Source of the DNA: Anastrepha obliqua
Lineage: Eukaryota > Arthropoda > Insecta > Diptera > Tephritidae
DNA: 64,000 nucleotides
NCBI RefSeq assembly: GCF_027943255.1
Contig: NC_072897.1
Coordinates: forward strand, 64,194,406 to 64,258,405
Direction: 5' to 3'
The notes under the pieces are model-generated. The model ran no database searches, had not been told where the DNA came from, and saw only the letters and a list, made by a program, of their open reading frames with translations. Shown one piece after another: positions 55,660 to 64,000 of this stretch (positions are counted from its first letter, which is position 1; the number at the start of each line of letters is the position of its first letter). The position numbers were made by a program, and so were the translations under genes.

Positions 55660-56475
55660 TATGGAAGATACTGTCTATAAGCGACCGTCTCAGACACAGT
55701 TAGCTGAGTAGACTAAAGAGCAAGTAATAGAAATAATTGACTCTTTATATACTGACGAATAAAAAGATTTAAGTTCCGATGATGATATTGCTGACCCACA
55801 ATATAGGCCAGATGGAATAGAACCAAAAGACGAGTATATTACATCAGAATGAAAGATATAGGGGAACATGCCATCTTTAATGATTGCGTGTTAGACATGT
55901 GGTTGAATACAAATGCACTGCAAACTTTGTAAACAGGCGGAGAAAACATCATGGAAGTTGAAGTAATTACCGCCAATTCGAGTACGAGAAATACGAAGAA
56001 AAGAGTTCGGCCAACCCTACCAGCAATCAAAACTCCATTGAAGATCCATCAATAATAGTCGTTTTAGTTGTGAAAGTAAATACTTGGTGTAAGATTAGTT
56101 TCTTCCAACAGCAACAACGATCTCTAAAATTGCATGCTAGCGATGCTCAGAGGAGGCGGCTTGCTGCCAAGAGATATCAAAGAACTTCGAATACCATTGG
56201 ATATATTTTATTATTTCTTCAACAAATATGTAGTGCCAATGACTTACAATGAAACAAATCGGAAAGTGAAAGTTATTCGGAGGAGTGTTTTAACCGATCA
56301 TCTCAATCGACGTTCTGTTCCAAACAGGTTCGAATTGGCAGTACATGTTAAACCAGTTGCACAAATATGGCAATAAATTATTTGTGCTGTCTCATTCATA
56401 TGGACTTGAATATCGTTCTGAAGTTTATAGCAGCATTGGCGATAATACAATTTTACCAGAAAATCCCGATCTTGA
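55660..56475 (+). pseudogene. piggyBac-like transposase relic
   Basis: Scattered frames read MEDTVYKRPSQTQLAE, IIDSLYTDE, SSDDDIADPQYRPDG (acidic N-terminus, about 55760-55815), then RDIKELRIPLDIFYYFFNKYVV with a following NETNR (about 56169-56250), and GNKLFVLSHSYGLEYRSEVY (about 56369-56430). The order (acidic start, FxxFF...TN block, Lys-Leu-x-Val block) fits piggyBac-type transposases. Many stops; no TTAA termini found. Only moderate confidence in the family. Confidence 0.5.
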
Positions 56476-56479
56476 GAAT

Positions 56480-57001
56480 TGTTGGTTGGTTAAAGTGATG
56501 AATCATCCAGAATCCAACTAGCGCTTCCGCACTATTTTGTTGCCACATCCTCGTTACCAATTTATTTAACAGTTATTTACAGCAAGACTATATCCAGTCT
56601 GTGTCGTTTTAGAACTTTATTATTATTCACATCGAAGCCGGGCAGTTGTTCGAGACTCTCGAACAGCGGTTTGCCCAGGGTTAACATTCTGTCCTTCCCT
56701 AGGGCAGCTCATTCACAAAGGAAATGGGAGACTGTTTCCTTTATCTTCGGTTGTTGACAACTGTGACAGTATGTGTTGTGAGGGATGCTTATTTTGGCTG
56801 CTTTTTCCCCGACAGACCAAAAGCTAGTTATGACTGCCGTTAGTCTCCGGGCGTCCCGTCGTTTCATGTTTATTAATGTCGACGATTGCTTGAGTTTGTA
56901 GATGGGCCATAACGTTCTGCCAATTTTGCATTTCGTCTGGTCCCTCCATCTACAATCCGCGATTAGGAGGTATTTTAAGGAAATTTTATTCTTGACTGCA
57001 T
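56480..57001 (-). pseudogene. LOA ORF2 C-terminus and 3' end
   Basis: Minus reading from 57001: AVKNKISLKYLLIADCRWRD, GRTLWPIYKLKQSSTLINMK, RLTAVITSFWSVGEKAAK and the knuckle YCHSCQQPKIKETVSHFLC (about 56770-56712). The remainder (about 56700-56480) aligns with 21240-21450 on plus. A longer open frame that starts at 57179 is an artefact of fusion with the palindrome's left arm. Confidence 0.75.
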
Positions 57002-57620
57002 CTAATATTACGTTTCCACCAAAAGCAAACACCGTGTTTGCAGGAGTTGTGTTTGGGAGAACTGTCAACTGTTTCCACCGAAAGTTTGGGAGAAACTGTG
57101 TTTGAACTGTCTTTTGTTGACATTGTGAAATGAGAATTATAAAAATTGATAAAATTATAAAATGGTGCATAAAATTCAATTTGTTATGTTGATTTTATCA
57201 TTTTATTTTAAAATAATTGATAGTGAGTTGGTCACATATTATTTAAAAAAAAGGTTAAGGGAAAATAAAATAATTTTAAGCGTTGCTGCCAATTTAATGC
57301 GTTCGCAAAGTGTATGGTCTTTGGTATGGTAAACAGATTTATGATACATTATTTGTGTATAATGTACATGTATATTTTAGGATGTATTTAGATGTAAATA
57401 CAAATAAAATTACATATATAAATAAAAAAAATACCTGTTATACTATCCGCAACGAGTTGATTCAGTATTCCTGAGGAAAGATTGTAGATTTATTTGGCTT
57501 ATTTGACTTATTTTATATTTTGCGCGCACCACTTAACGATTACCACAAGAAAAATATTAAAAAAAAAAAAAAAATAATAATTGGGGGCGACCGCTATTAG
57601 AAAAATGTTTTTATTAATTT

Positions 57621-57702
57621 TGCTTTCACCGAGATTCGAACCAACGACCTCTCTGTGAATTCCGAATGGTGATCTAGCACCAACTCACTCGGCTACGGCG
57701 GC
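57621..57702 (-). other. tRNA-like Pol III module, left arm
   Basis: Inverted copy of the right-arm module with one A-box change (GAGTGGG to GAGTGAG). It reads leftward, so the two modules diverge from the loop. An A-run on plus at about 57559-57573 mirrors the terminator T-run. Confidence 0.65.
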
Positions 57703-58115
57703 CGTCAATCAAAGACAAATTGCAATCATTGTTGCCATATTTCGATAAGATATAAATAATAAATGAGGGAAATGAGCAACATTGCCACCACTTAATAATT
57801 AAATTAGACGCAAACCCAACAAAACACGCTTTGAAAAGTGGGTTTATGTATGGAGTTGTGTTTTAATTTTGTATGGGATTTGACAGGTGTTTTGTTTCGT
57901 GTTTGCGCTAAGAACACGATAGCGGCAGAGAACACGCTAGCGGCTGCGGTGAAAACTTAGTATAAACCCACTTTTCAAAGCGTGTTTTGTTGGGTTTGCG
58001 TCTAATTTAATTATTAAGTGGTGGCAATGTTGCTCATTTTCCTCATTTATTATTGCATTCTTATCGAAATATGGCAACAATGATTGCAATTTGTCAATAT
58101 GACATTTGATTGACG

Positions 58116-58197
58116 GCCGCCGTAGCCGAGTGGGTTGGTGCTAGATCACCATTCGGAATTCACAGAGAGGTCGTTGGTTCGAATCTCGGTGAAAGCA
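58116..58197 (+). other. tRNA-like Pol III module, right arm
   Basis: A-box TAGCCGAGTGGG at 58123-58134 and B-box GGTTCGAATCT at 58176-58186 are spaced as in a long-variable-arm (Leu/Ser-like) tRNA. T5 follows at 58213-58217 and T14 at 58244-58257, possible Pol III terminators. The acceptor and T stems pair poorly (GCCGCCG against TGAAAGC), so it is a degenerate, tRNA-derived promoter head rather than a working tRNA gene. Confidence 0.65.
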
Positions 58198-58932
58198 AAA
58201 TTAATAAAAACATTTTTCTAATAGCGGTCGCCCCCAATTATTATTTTTTTTTTTTTTAATATTTTTCTTTTGGTAATCGTTAAGTGGTGCGCGCAAAATA
58301 TAAAATAAGTCAAATAAGCCAAATAAATCTACAATCTTTCCTCAGGAATACTGAATCAACTCGTTGCGGATAGTATAACAGGTATTTCTTTTATTTATAT
58401 ATGTAATTTTATTTGTATTTACATCTAAATACATCCTAAAATATACATGTACATTATACACAAATAATGTATCATAAATCTGTTTACCATACCAAAGACC
58501 ATACACTTTGCGAACGCATTAAATTGGCAGCAACGCTTAAAATTATTTTATTTTCCCTTAACCTTTTTTTTAAATAATATGTGACCAACTCACTATCAAT
58601 TATTTTAAAATAAAATGATAAAATCAACATAACAAATTGAATTTTATGCACCATTTTATAATTTTATAAATTTTTATAATTCTCATTTCACAATGTCAAC
58701 AAAAGACAGTTCAAACACAGTTTCTCCCAAACTTTCGGTGGAAACAGTTGACAGTTCTCCCAAACACAACTCCTGCAAACACGGTGTTTGCTTTTGGTGG
58801 AAACGTAATATTAGGTATGGAGTTGTGTTTTAATTTTGTAAGGGATTTGACAGGTGTTTTGTTTCGTGTTTGCGCTAAGAACACGATAGCGGCAGAGAAC
58901 ACGATAGCGGCTGCGGTCTAAACTTAGTATAA

Positions 58933-60060
58933 TGGTGTGAATACAGATTATGCAAGGCGCGGTTCATGACAGATCCCACTCTTGCCAGTTCATCTGCATT
59001 TTTGTTACCTTCAGTGTTCCGATGTCCCGGGACCCAGGTTAAGGTAACTTTATGGTTTTCACTCAAGGTGGTTAAACTATTCCTACTTTATTCCACCACT
59101 TTACAGGTTGTTGTAGCCAAACCAACTGCCCGGATTGCAGCTTGGGTATCAGAAAGAATACCAATATTGCCCTTAAAAGAGAAATCTGCGATTAGTAGCC
59201 TACAAGCATCCCCAATTGCAAATACTTCCGCTTAGAAGACACTGCAAGCATTAAGGAGACGCACAGATTTTTCAATTACTGCTTTCTTTACCCGTTTTTC
59301 AATGTATAATTTCCAGCTAAAGTAGAGTAAAAATGTGTACCTTGTATCTGGTGGTAAAAAGCATAAATTCTGTTTTACGGGGGTTTAAACTTAGGCCACG
59401 GCCTGTGACCCAAGAGCTCAGCTTGCCTATCGCCTTGTAGATGATCTCACGATCGTATTAGGACACAGTCCTGATGCCATTAGCATCACATCATCAGCGT
59501 ATGCCACTACTTTAACCCCACTTCTATTAAGTTTTACTAAGATTTTGCTCATCACACATAACCAAACAAGTGGAGATAATACTCCTCCCAGTGGAGTGCC
59601 CTATAGACCTTCTGAGCCATGTTGATATTGCCCATGTTAGCTTTGATGATCCTGATTTCTAGCATAGAGATATCCCAAAGAGCTTTTGAGGCATACATCC
59701 AGAAGTCTTTCAAAAGCTTTTAAAAGGAAAGACGAAAGACTGATTGTTTCGGTGATTCATTTCCCCATCTTACTTACTTGTGGTATGGTAGGATACAGTT
59801 CAGGGTTTCCTGCGACATCTTTGGAATTATTCCATCTGGCCTCGCAGATTTAAGAGATCAAAAAGATTTGATTGCCCATGCAACTTTCTCCTTGGTAATT
59901 ATTGCATTTGCAAGATGCTGTGGATTATATTGGCTTCGCCTGATATTTCCCATTCCCTGAATCCCAGGAAATGAGTGTTTAGCAGAAGCTCTAGCGATTC
60001 TTCTGTCGTGGAAATCCAAGTACCATCAGGTTTCTTGACCAAAAAGTCATTCAATGATGT
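58933..60060 (-). pseudogene. LOA ORF2 RT and RNase H remnant
   Basis: Readable pieces on minus: GTPLGGVLSPLVWLCVMSKI (about 59600-59545), VKVVAYADDVMLMASG (about 59515-59470, active site kept), AEVFAIGDACRLLIADFSFKGN (about 59230-59165), and SENHKVTLTWVPGHRNTEGN with KNADELARVGSVM (about 59066-58965). Stops and deletions interrupt it, and the RT fingers are hard to read. It joins the C-terminal part at 57001 across the palindrome. Confidence 0.7.
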
Positions 60061-60232
60061 TTGCAAAGAACGCGGCTAAACGCAGTAGAATCCCGGGGGA
60101 CTCAATTGACGAACAAAATTCCCTCCAGCTCTCTTTCTTGGCGGTCCTAATTACCTTCTTGTTCTGCCTCCGATTAACTTTGTACAGTACCCAATTTCCT
60201 GTCGAGGTTGTCCGTTGCAGTCTGTGAATGCT

Positions 60233-61215
60233 TCAGACTAATCTGGACAAATTTAACCCCATGTTTATTTGTTTCCTTTTTCGGACTCTTGCTCCTCTTC
60301 CGGATTCGCGGAAAGAAATATGTTCAGCTGGGTCTTCAGAATGCCGAACTAAAGTTTGTTGCTCCAGTGGTCCTACATTCTCTTCTGTAATTTGAAGAAG
60401 AAATGAAATGCTGCGTTTTTGCGAAGCCTCCGTTTTCATTGGCACAGAGCGGTTATGAGCCTGAAGGTTGGGGATCAATTGATTGGTTTCAAACTCCATG
60501 TTTGGTATCCAGATACGAACTTTCGACCTTCGTGGAATCTCGCTAGCCGGAATTAGCTTGAGTTTCAAGCCCTCCTAGTTGTTTTGGATTTTACCAATTG
60601 CGTTTGCTAGGAAGAGTAGCGGTCATTGTATTCGCTGAGACGGTACCCGCGGACTACCTCCACCGAGTCGAAACCTTGTGTTTGACCGTCTGTGTTCGTC
60701 ATGCTATGATCAACAACTATTCCCGACAACCGTTTCTCAATCTCTGACCACTTGTCAAGCACTGGGTTTCCGCGGTTGGAATTTTCATCTAACAATGCCA
60801 TTTGAAGATGGTCCCATGCCACCTTACTAAATCGTTTGGTAGGTTTGGAGGTAACTGCCCCCTGATCCAAGATTTTTTGTGCTTCTTCGTTAACTTCCAA
60901 GTTTCGCCATGCGAGCGGTTTAGTTTTTTAGCATCTGTCTTATTGGCGGCTTGGAAGGCCAATTATTCGTCAACTACTTTTTGACATCTCGCCTTGTCGG
61001 TCTGATCTTTGAGATGAACTGTACCTTCGGTCTTGTTTTTTCGAATCCTTTCAAGAATAGGGAGATACCCCTATTAGAGTTTATACCTCAAAGGACCTTT
61101 GTTTCCACGCTTTTGCCCCATGGCTTTAGCGTATATTGTTGGTTTATTTATAGTTGTTGGCGTGCTGTGGCCCAAAGTTTTGCCCTCAACTATTTCTTTT
61201 TTTGTTTTGTTCATG
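60233..61215 (-). pseudogene. LOA ORF1 with DUF4780-like domain
   Basis: Possible start MNKTKKEIVEGK near 61215. A frame at 60900-60607 reads VDKWSEI-type sequence (PVLDKWSEIEKRLSGIVVDH, FDSVEVVRGYRLSEYNDRYS), and 60568-60233 continues EIPRRSKVRIWIPNMEFETN, NLQAHNRSVPMKTEA and LEQQTLV. VRxWIP followed by LLxxQN..(V/L)P and an EVVRGYR block match DUF4780-type ORF1 domains of such LINEs. Frame changes at about 60600 and stops upstream show decay. Confidence 0.6.
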
Positions 61216-61480
61216 TCAACTGGTTCGTACGGTCACCTGCCCTACCAAGGCTCCGTAGAATACAATCTTATTTAGTCCCCGGCTGCCATCCCCACCCAAT
61301 AGGCAAGGGTCGCATCACACCTTGGGTTGAGGGAGTTTTTTAAGAAATTTACGTCTTCGACCTGTGTGGTTCCCGGTATCCTACCCCCCATATCTGGGAG
61401 GTTTTCCCCTATCCACCACCTGAGGACGCGCCCTTTAGTGATTACATGTTTCCCCAGGGATCTTGAGAGTACTGCAAATA

Positions 61481-61856
61481 CTGTTGTCCGTTTTGTCCGA
61501 ACATAAATATTTTGATACTACGTTGCTCTTGTTAGTTTATTTATAAGCATGTGGCATTTACAGTCTCATTAACCATAAGAGTAAATAATACATAGCTAAT
61601 TATAAGCTACCATGCGACAATAATGTAAAGGACAGGCCGAGTGGTTTCTCGGCGGAAGAATATTATAAGTGCGTAGACGTAGCAATATTGTGCTGCCGAT
61701 CAATTGATAATAATCGCTATAAATTCGTTTTTTAGTCTGTCGGTATTTTAAAGCCTTTCTGATATCCTAGATATTCATAGTCGCGGTGATTTGCTGTAAT
61801 TTAAATTGAAAGAAATAAAATAGTTCTGTTTAAATATGTTTGCTAAGGAAAAAATG
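61481..61856. other. No recognisable gene
   Basis: A/T-rich sequence between the LOA leader and RTE copy 2. It contains AGGCCGAGTGGTTTCTCGGC at about 61634, which resembles a tRNA A-box, but no B-box follows at the right distance. Confidence 0.45.
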
Positions 61857-64000
61857 GAGGATGGTTCCATGTGTAGAAGTCCACGCAAGTGGGGAAAGTT
61901 ACTGATCGCCCTTCACTTGGGAGTGGCCAGAACGATTCTTCTACATATGGTTCAAGCAGCTCACAACGTCCGGGACTAGCCCACGTATCTTCTGGGTAGC
62001 TTCCGAACACCCGTTCGTGAGTGAGCTAACGTGAGAAGGCGAAGCATTCCAGGAAAGCTGGTTGTGCGCTGGGTTTGGGACTCGCCACTTAAAAATCTCC
62101 ACCAATGAAAAGAACTGCAAAGCCTCGGATGAGAACTGCCTTTACTGATGACGACCCCTGCAAACGAAATAAGGAATATGATTTGAGGGCATGCACCTGG
62201 AATGTCCGGTCCCTTAATGGAGAAGGTGCCTCTGCCCGGCTGGTTGATGTCCTCGTGAGAGTAAAGGCTGACATCACTGCCATCCAAGAGATGCGATGGA
62301 CGGGGCAAGGTAAGAAAAACATAGGACCTTGCGACGTCTATTACAGCTGCCATGTAAAGGAGCGCAAATTCGGTGTTGGATTTGTTGTGGGAGAGAGACT
62401 TCGTCGCCAAGTACTGTCGTTTAGTCCAGTGGACGAGCGTCTCGCAATAATCCGCAGCAAAGCGCGATTTTTTAACATCTCGCTAATTTGCACCCACGCC
62501 CCGACGGAAGAGAAGGACGATGCGACCAAAGATTCTTTCTATGAGCGCTTGGAACGTTCCTATGAGCGCTGCCCCCGCCACGACATAAAAATCGTGCTTG
62601 GCAAGGAAAGAATTTTTGGTCACACAGTCGGAAAATTCAGCCTGCACAACGAAACATCCGGTAAGGGACAGAGGCTGATCGACTTCGCCGGAGCTCCGAA
62701 ACATGGTAGTCTGCAGCATCAGATTCCAGCATAAGAAGATTCACCAAGCCACCTGGCTGTCTCCTGATCGAAAAACACGAAACCAGATCGATCATGTTAT
62801 GATAGATGGAAGACACGCTTCTAGTGTATTAGATGTACGTACGATCCGAGGACCCAACATCGACTCGGATCATTACCTTGTTGCAGCCAAACTGCGCACT
62901 CGCCTCTGTGCAGCAAAAAACGTACATCTACCTACGCAAAGAATATTCGACATCGAAAAGCTGCAATCACAACAGACAGCCAGAAGATTCGACACTCGAC
63001 TCTCACTCCTGCTCTCAGAGACCACTGCCCAACAAACCGGCATGCACGAGCAATAGAGCAACATTTCTCTTTCCCTACGTACCGCTGCCGAAGAAGAAAT
63101 CGGATTCCGGCGAGCCCGAAAAACCAATTGGTACGACGAGGAATGTCATGCTGCCGCAGAAAGAAAAGATGCCGCCTATAGAGCCACGCTGCGATCGGGC
63201 ACAACGCGAGCCATGTGGGATCGCTACAGAGAGCTGAAAAAGGAAGAGAGACGTATTATTCGACGGAAGAAACGAAAGGCCGAAATACGTGAGTGCGAGG
63301 AGCTTGAGATGTTGGCCAATAGGAACAACGCCCGAAAATTCTACCAGAAAGTTCGGCGGCTTACAGAAGGTTTTAAGACCGGGGCGTTGTCCTGTAAGAA
63401 CAAAGACGGCGATCTGGTGACTGACGTATAGAGCAATCTTAAATTATGGAGGGAAGACTTCTCGAACCTGTTAAACAGTGACAGATGTGCACGTCACAGA
63501 GAATGTGAAGATCCCGATACCCCAATCGTTGGGGACGGAATTGTCGTTCCATTACCCGACCATGACGAGGTGAGAATAGCAATATCACGGCTAAAGAACA
63601 ACAAAGCCGCGGGCGCCGACGGACTGCCGGCTGAAACATAGCGGCGAGGAGCTGGTAAGGTGCATGCATCACTCCTATGCAAAATATGGTCGGATGAAAA
63701 CATGCCTGCCGATTGGAATTTAAGTGTGCTCTGCCCAATCCATAAGAAGGGTCATCCTGCAATTTGTGCCAATTACCGCGGGATTAGTCTTCTAAATATC
63801 GCCCATAAGGTTCTAGCGAGCGTATTGTGTGAAAGGCTGAAGCCCACCGTCAACCAACTAACTGGACCTTATCAGTGTGACTTCAGACCTGGAAAGTCTA
63901 CCATCGACCAAATATTCACAATACGCCAAACCTTGGAAAAGACCCATGAGAGAAGAATCGACACACACCATCTTTTCGTCGACTTAAAAGCTGCATTCGA
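61857..64000 (+). mobile_element. RTE-clade LINE copy 2, continues past window
   Basis: Shares the 5' UTR and most of the coding region with copy 1 (37192-39436). It retains the 270-bp linker segment that copy 1 lacks (62925-63194). It is decayed: endonuclease motif deleted, frameshifts near 62692 and 63055, a stop at 63427-63429 and a deletion near 63635. Confidence 0.88.
62105..64000 (+). pseudogene. RTE endonuclease-RT pseudogene
   Basis: ATG 62105 opens MKRTAKPRMRTAF. CTWNVRSLNGEG and AIQEMRW are present, but at about 62600 the seven codons DFNARVG are deleted, so the endonuclease lacks its GDFNA catalytic loop. The frame shifts at about 62692, resumes as RFQHKKIHQATWL through SDHYLVAAKL, then shifts again. 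MWDRYRELKKEERRII (63213) runs to a TAG at 63427-63429. RT motifs are still readable to the window end: NNKAAGADGLPAE, NYRGISLLN, FRPGKSTIDQIF, FVDLKAAF, with CGFRP changed to CDFRP. Confidence 0.85.

Larger units (their letters stand above)
57006..58929. mobile_element. Palindromic element with tRNA-like modules in both arms
   Basis: Structure: arm A (57006 to about 57849), loop L (about 57850-57965), inverted arm A' (about 57966-58815) and a direct second copy of the loop, L' (58816-58929). TAA flanks it (57003-57005, 58930-58932). Outer ends are weak inverted repeats, TATTACGTTT against TACTAAGTTT. No protein is encoded. Each arm has a tRNA-like sequence pointing outward. A sister LOA copy keeps the empty site at 20968-20970. 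The superfamily is unknown to me; a TAA duplication would fit a Harbinger-type transposase. Confidence 0.82.
56480..61480 (-). mobile_element. LOA-clade LINE, near full length, split by palindrome
   Basis: On minus from 61480: a 5' leader (GGGATGGCAGCCGGGG near 61290), ORF1 with a DUF4780-like domain (about 61215-60230), ORF2 RT and RNase H (about 60060-58935 with many lesions) and, beyond the palindrome, the C-terminus and 3' end (57001-56480). Its 3' end matches the fragment at 20490-21450. The element at 57006-58929 interrupts it with TAA on both sides. Confidence 0.78.

Noticed and set aside
57017..57179. N-terminal extension of a minus-strand frame with a signal-like hydrophobic start (57179)
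   Set aside because: This part is the left arm of the palindrome fused by insertion to LOA coding sequence, so the apparent secreted protein is an artefact.
60951..61343. Plus-strand frame of 130 codons
   Set aside because: It is antisense to the LOA ORF1 and leader, and has no motif.
61630..61660. tRNA-like GGCCGAGTGGTT sequence
   Set aside because: An A-box look-alike only. No B-box or acceptor stem at the right distance.

Overview
The window is a block of nested transposable elements with no recognisable host gene. Overlapping retrotransposon and DNA-transposon lineages, A/T-rich spacers, spliced transposase genes and a (TA)n-tailed dispersed repeat at about 22190-22419, which I recall from true fruit flies, suggest repeat-rich or pericentromeric DNA of a dipteran, probably a tephritid. 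That species call is an inference from element types.

Layout. 1-2335: 5'-cut LOA-clade LINE (+). 2336-5640: Jockey-clade LINE (-) carrying a 1.04-kb foldback element (3147-4189). 5855-13783: Ty3/Gypsy element A (+) with near-identical LTRs and a 4-bp target duplication; its gag is split by a PIF/Harbinger transposon (6648-9916) that still has both of its genes. 13911-14440: Tc1 relic. 14441-16895: nothing recognised. 16896-20421: second Jockey relic split by an I-clade LINE. 20490-21450: LOA 3' fragment (+). 21780-22190: LINE endonuclease relic. 22420-28048: Gypsy element B (+) with young LTRs but a frameshifted interior. 28226-31046: decayed BEL/Pao element. 31215-32519: mariner (-). 32881-35235: CR1-group LINE (-) with a long open frame. 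35802-36322: small foldback. 36395-36811: mariner-like relic. 37192-39436: RTE LINE copy 1.

41331-51745 is a three-level nest: a Jockey LINE (-) split by an I-clade LINE (+, about 43086-49690), whose ORF2 is split at its ninth codon by a piggyBac-type element (44601-45582) with TTAA ends. Then come two mariner-like relics (51745-52990), a complex tandem repeat (53640-54295), a mariner deletion derivative with long inverted termini (54640-55332), a piggyBac relic (55660-56475), and an LOA-clade LINE (-, about 56480-61480) carrying a 1.9-kb palindromic element (57006-58929). Each arm of that palindrome contains a tRNA-like Pol III module. The window ends in RTE copy 2 (61857-64000).

The genes do not form a pathway; they are independent mobile-element machineries (reverse transcriptases, endonucleases, integrases, DDE transposases) at different stages of decay. 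Exact insertion points give a relative order: LOA and Jockey copies are oldest, and Harbinger in Gypsy A, piggyBac in the I-like element, and the palindrome in the LOA element came later. The least expected structures are the tRNA-bearing palindrome, with an empty site in a sister LOA copy at 20968-20970, and the intact Harbinger inside an otherwise open Gypsy gag-pol.
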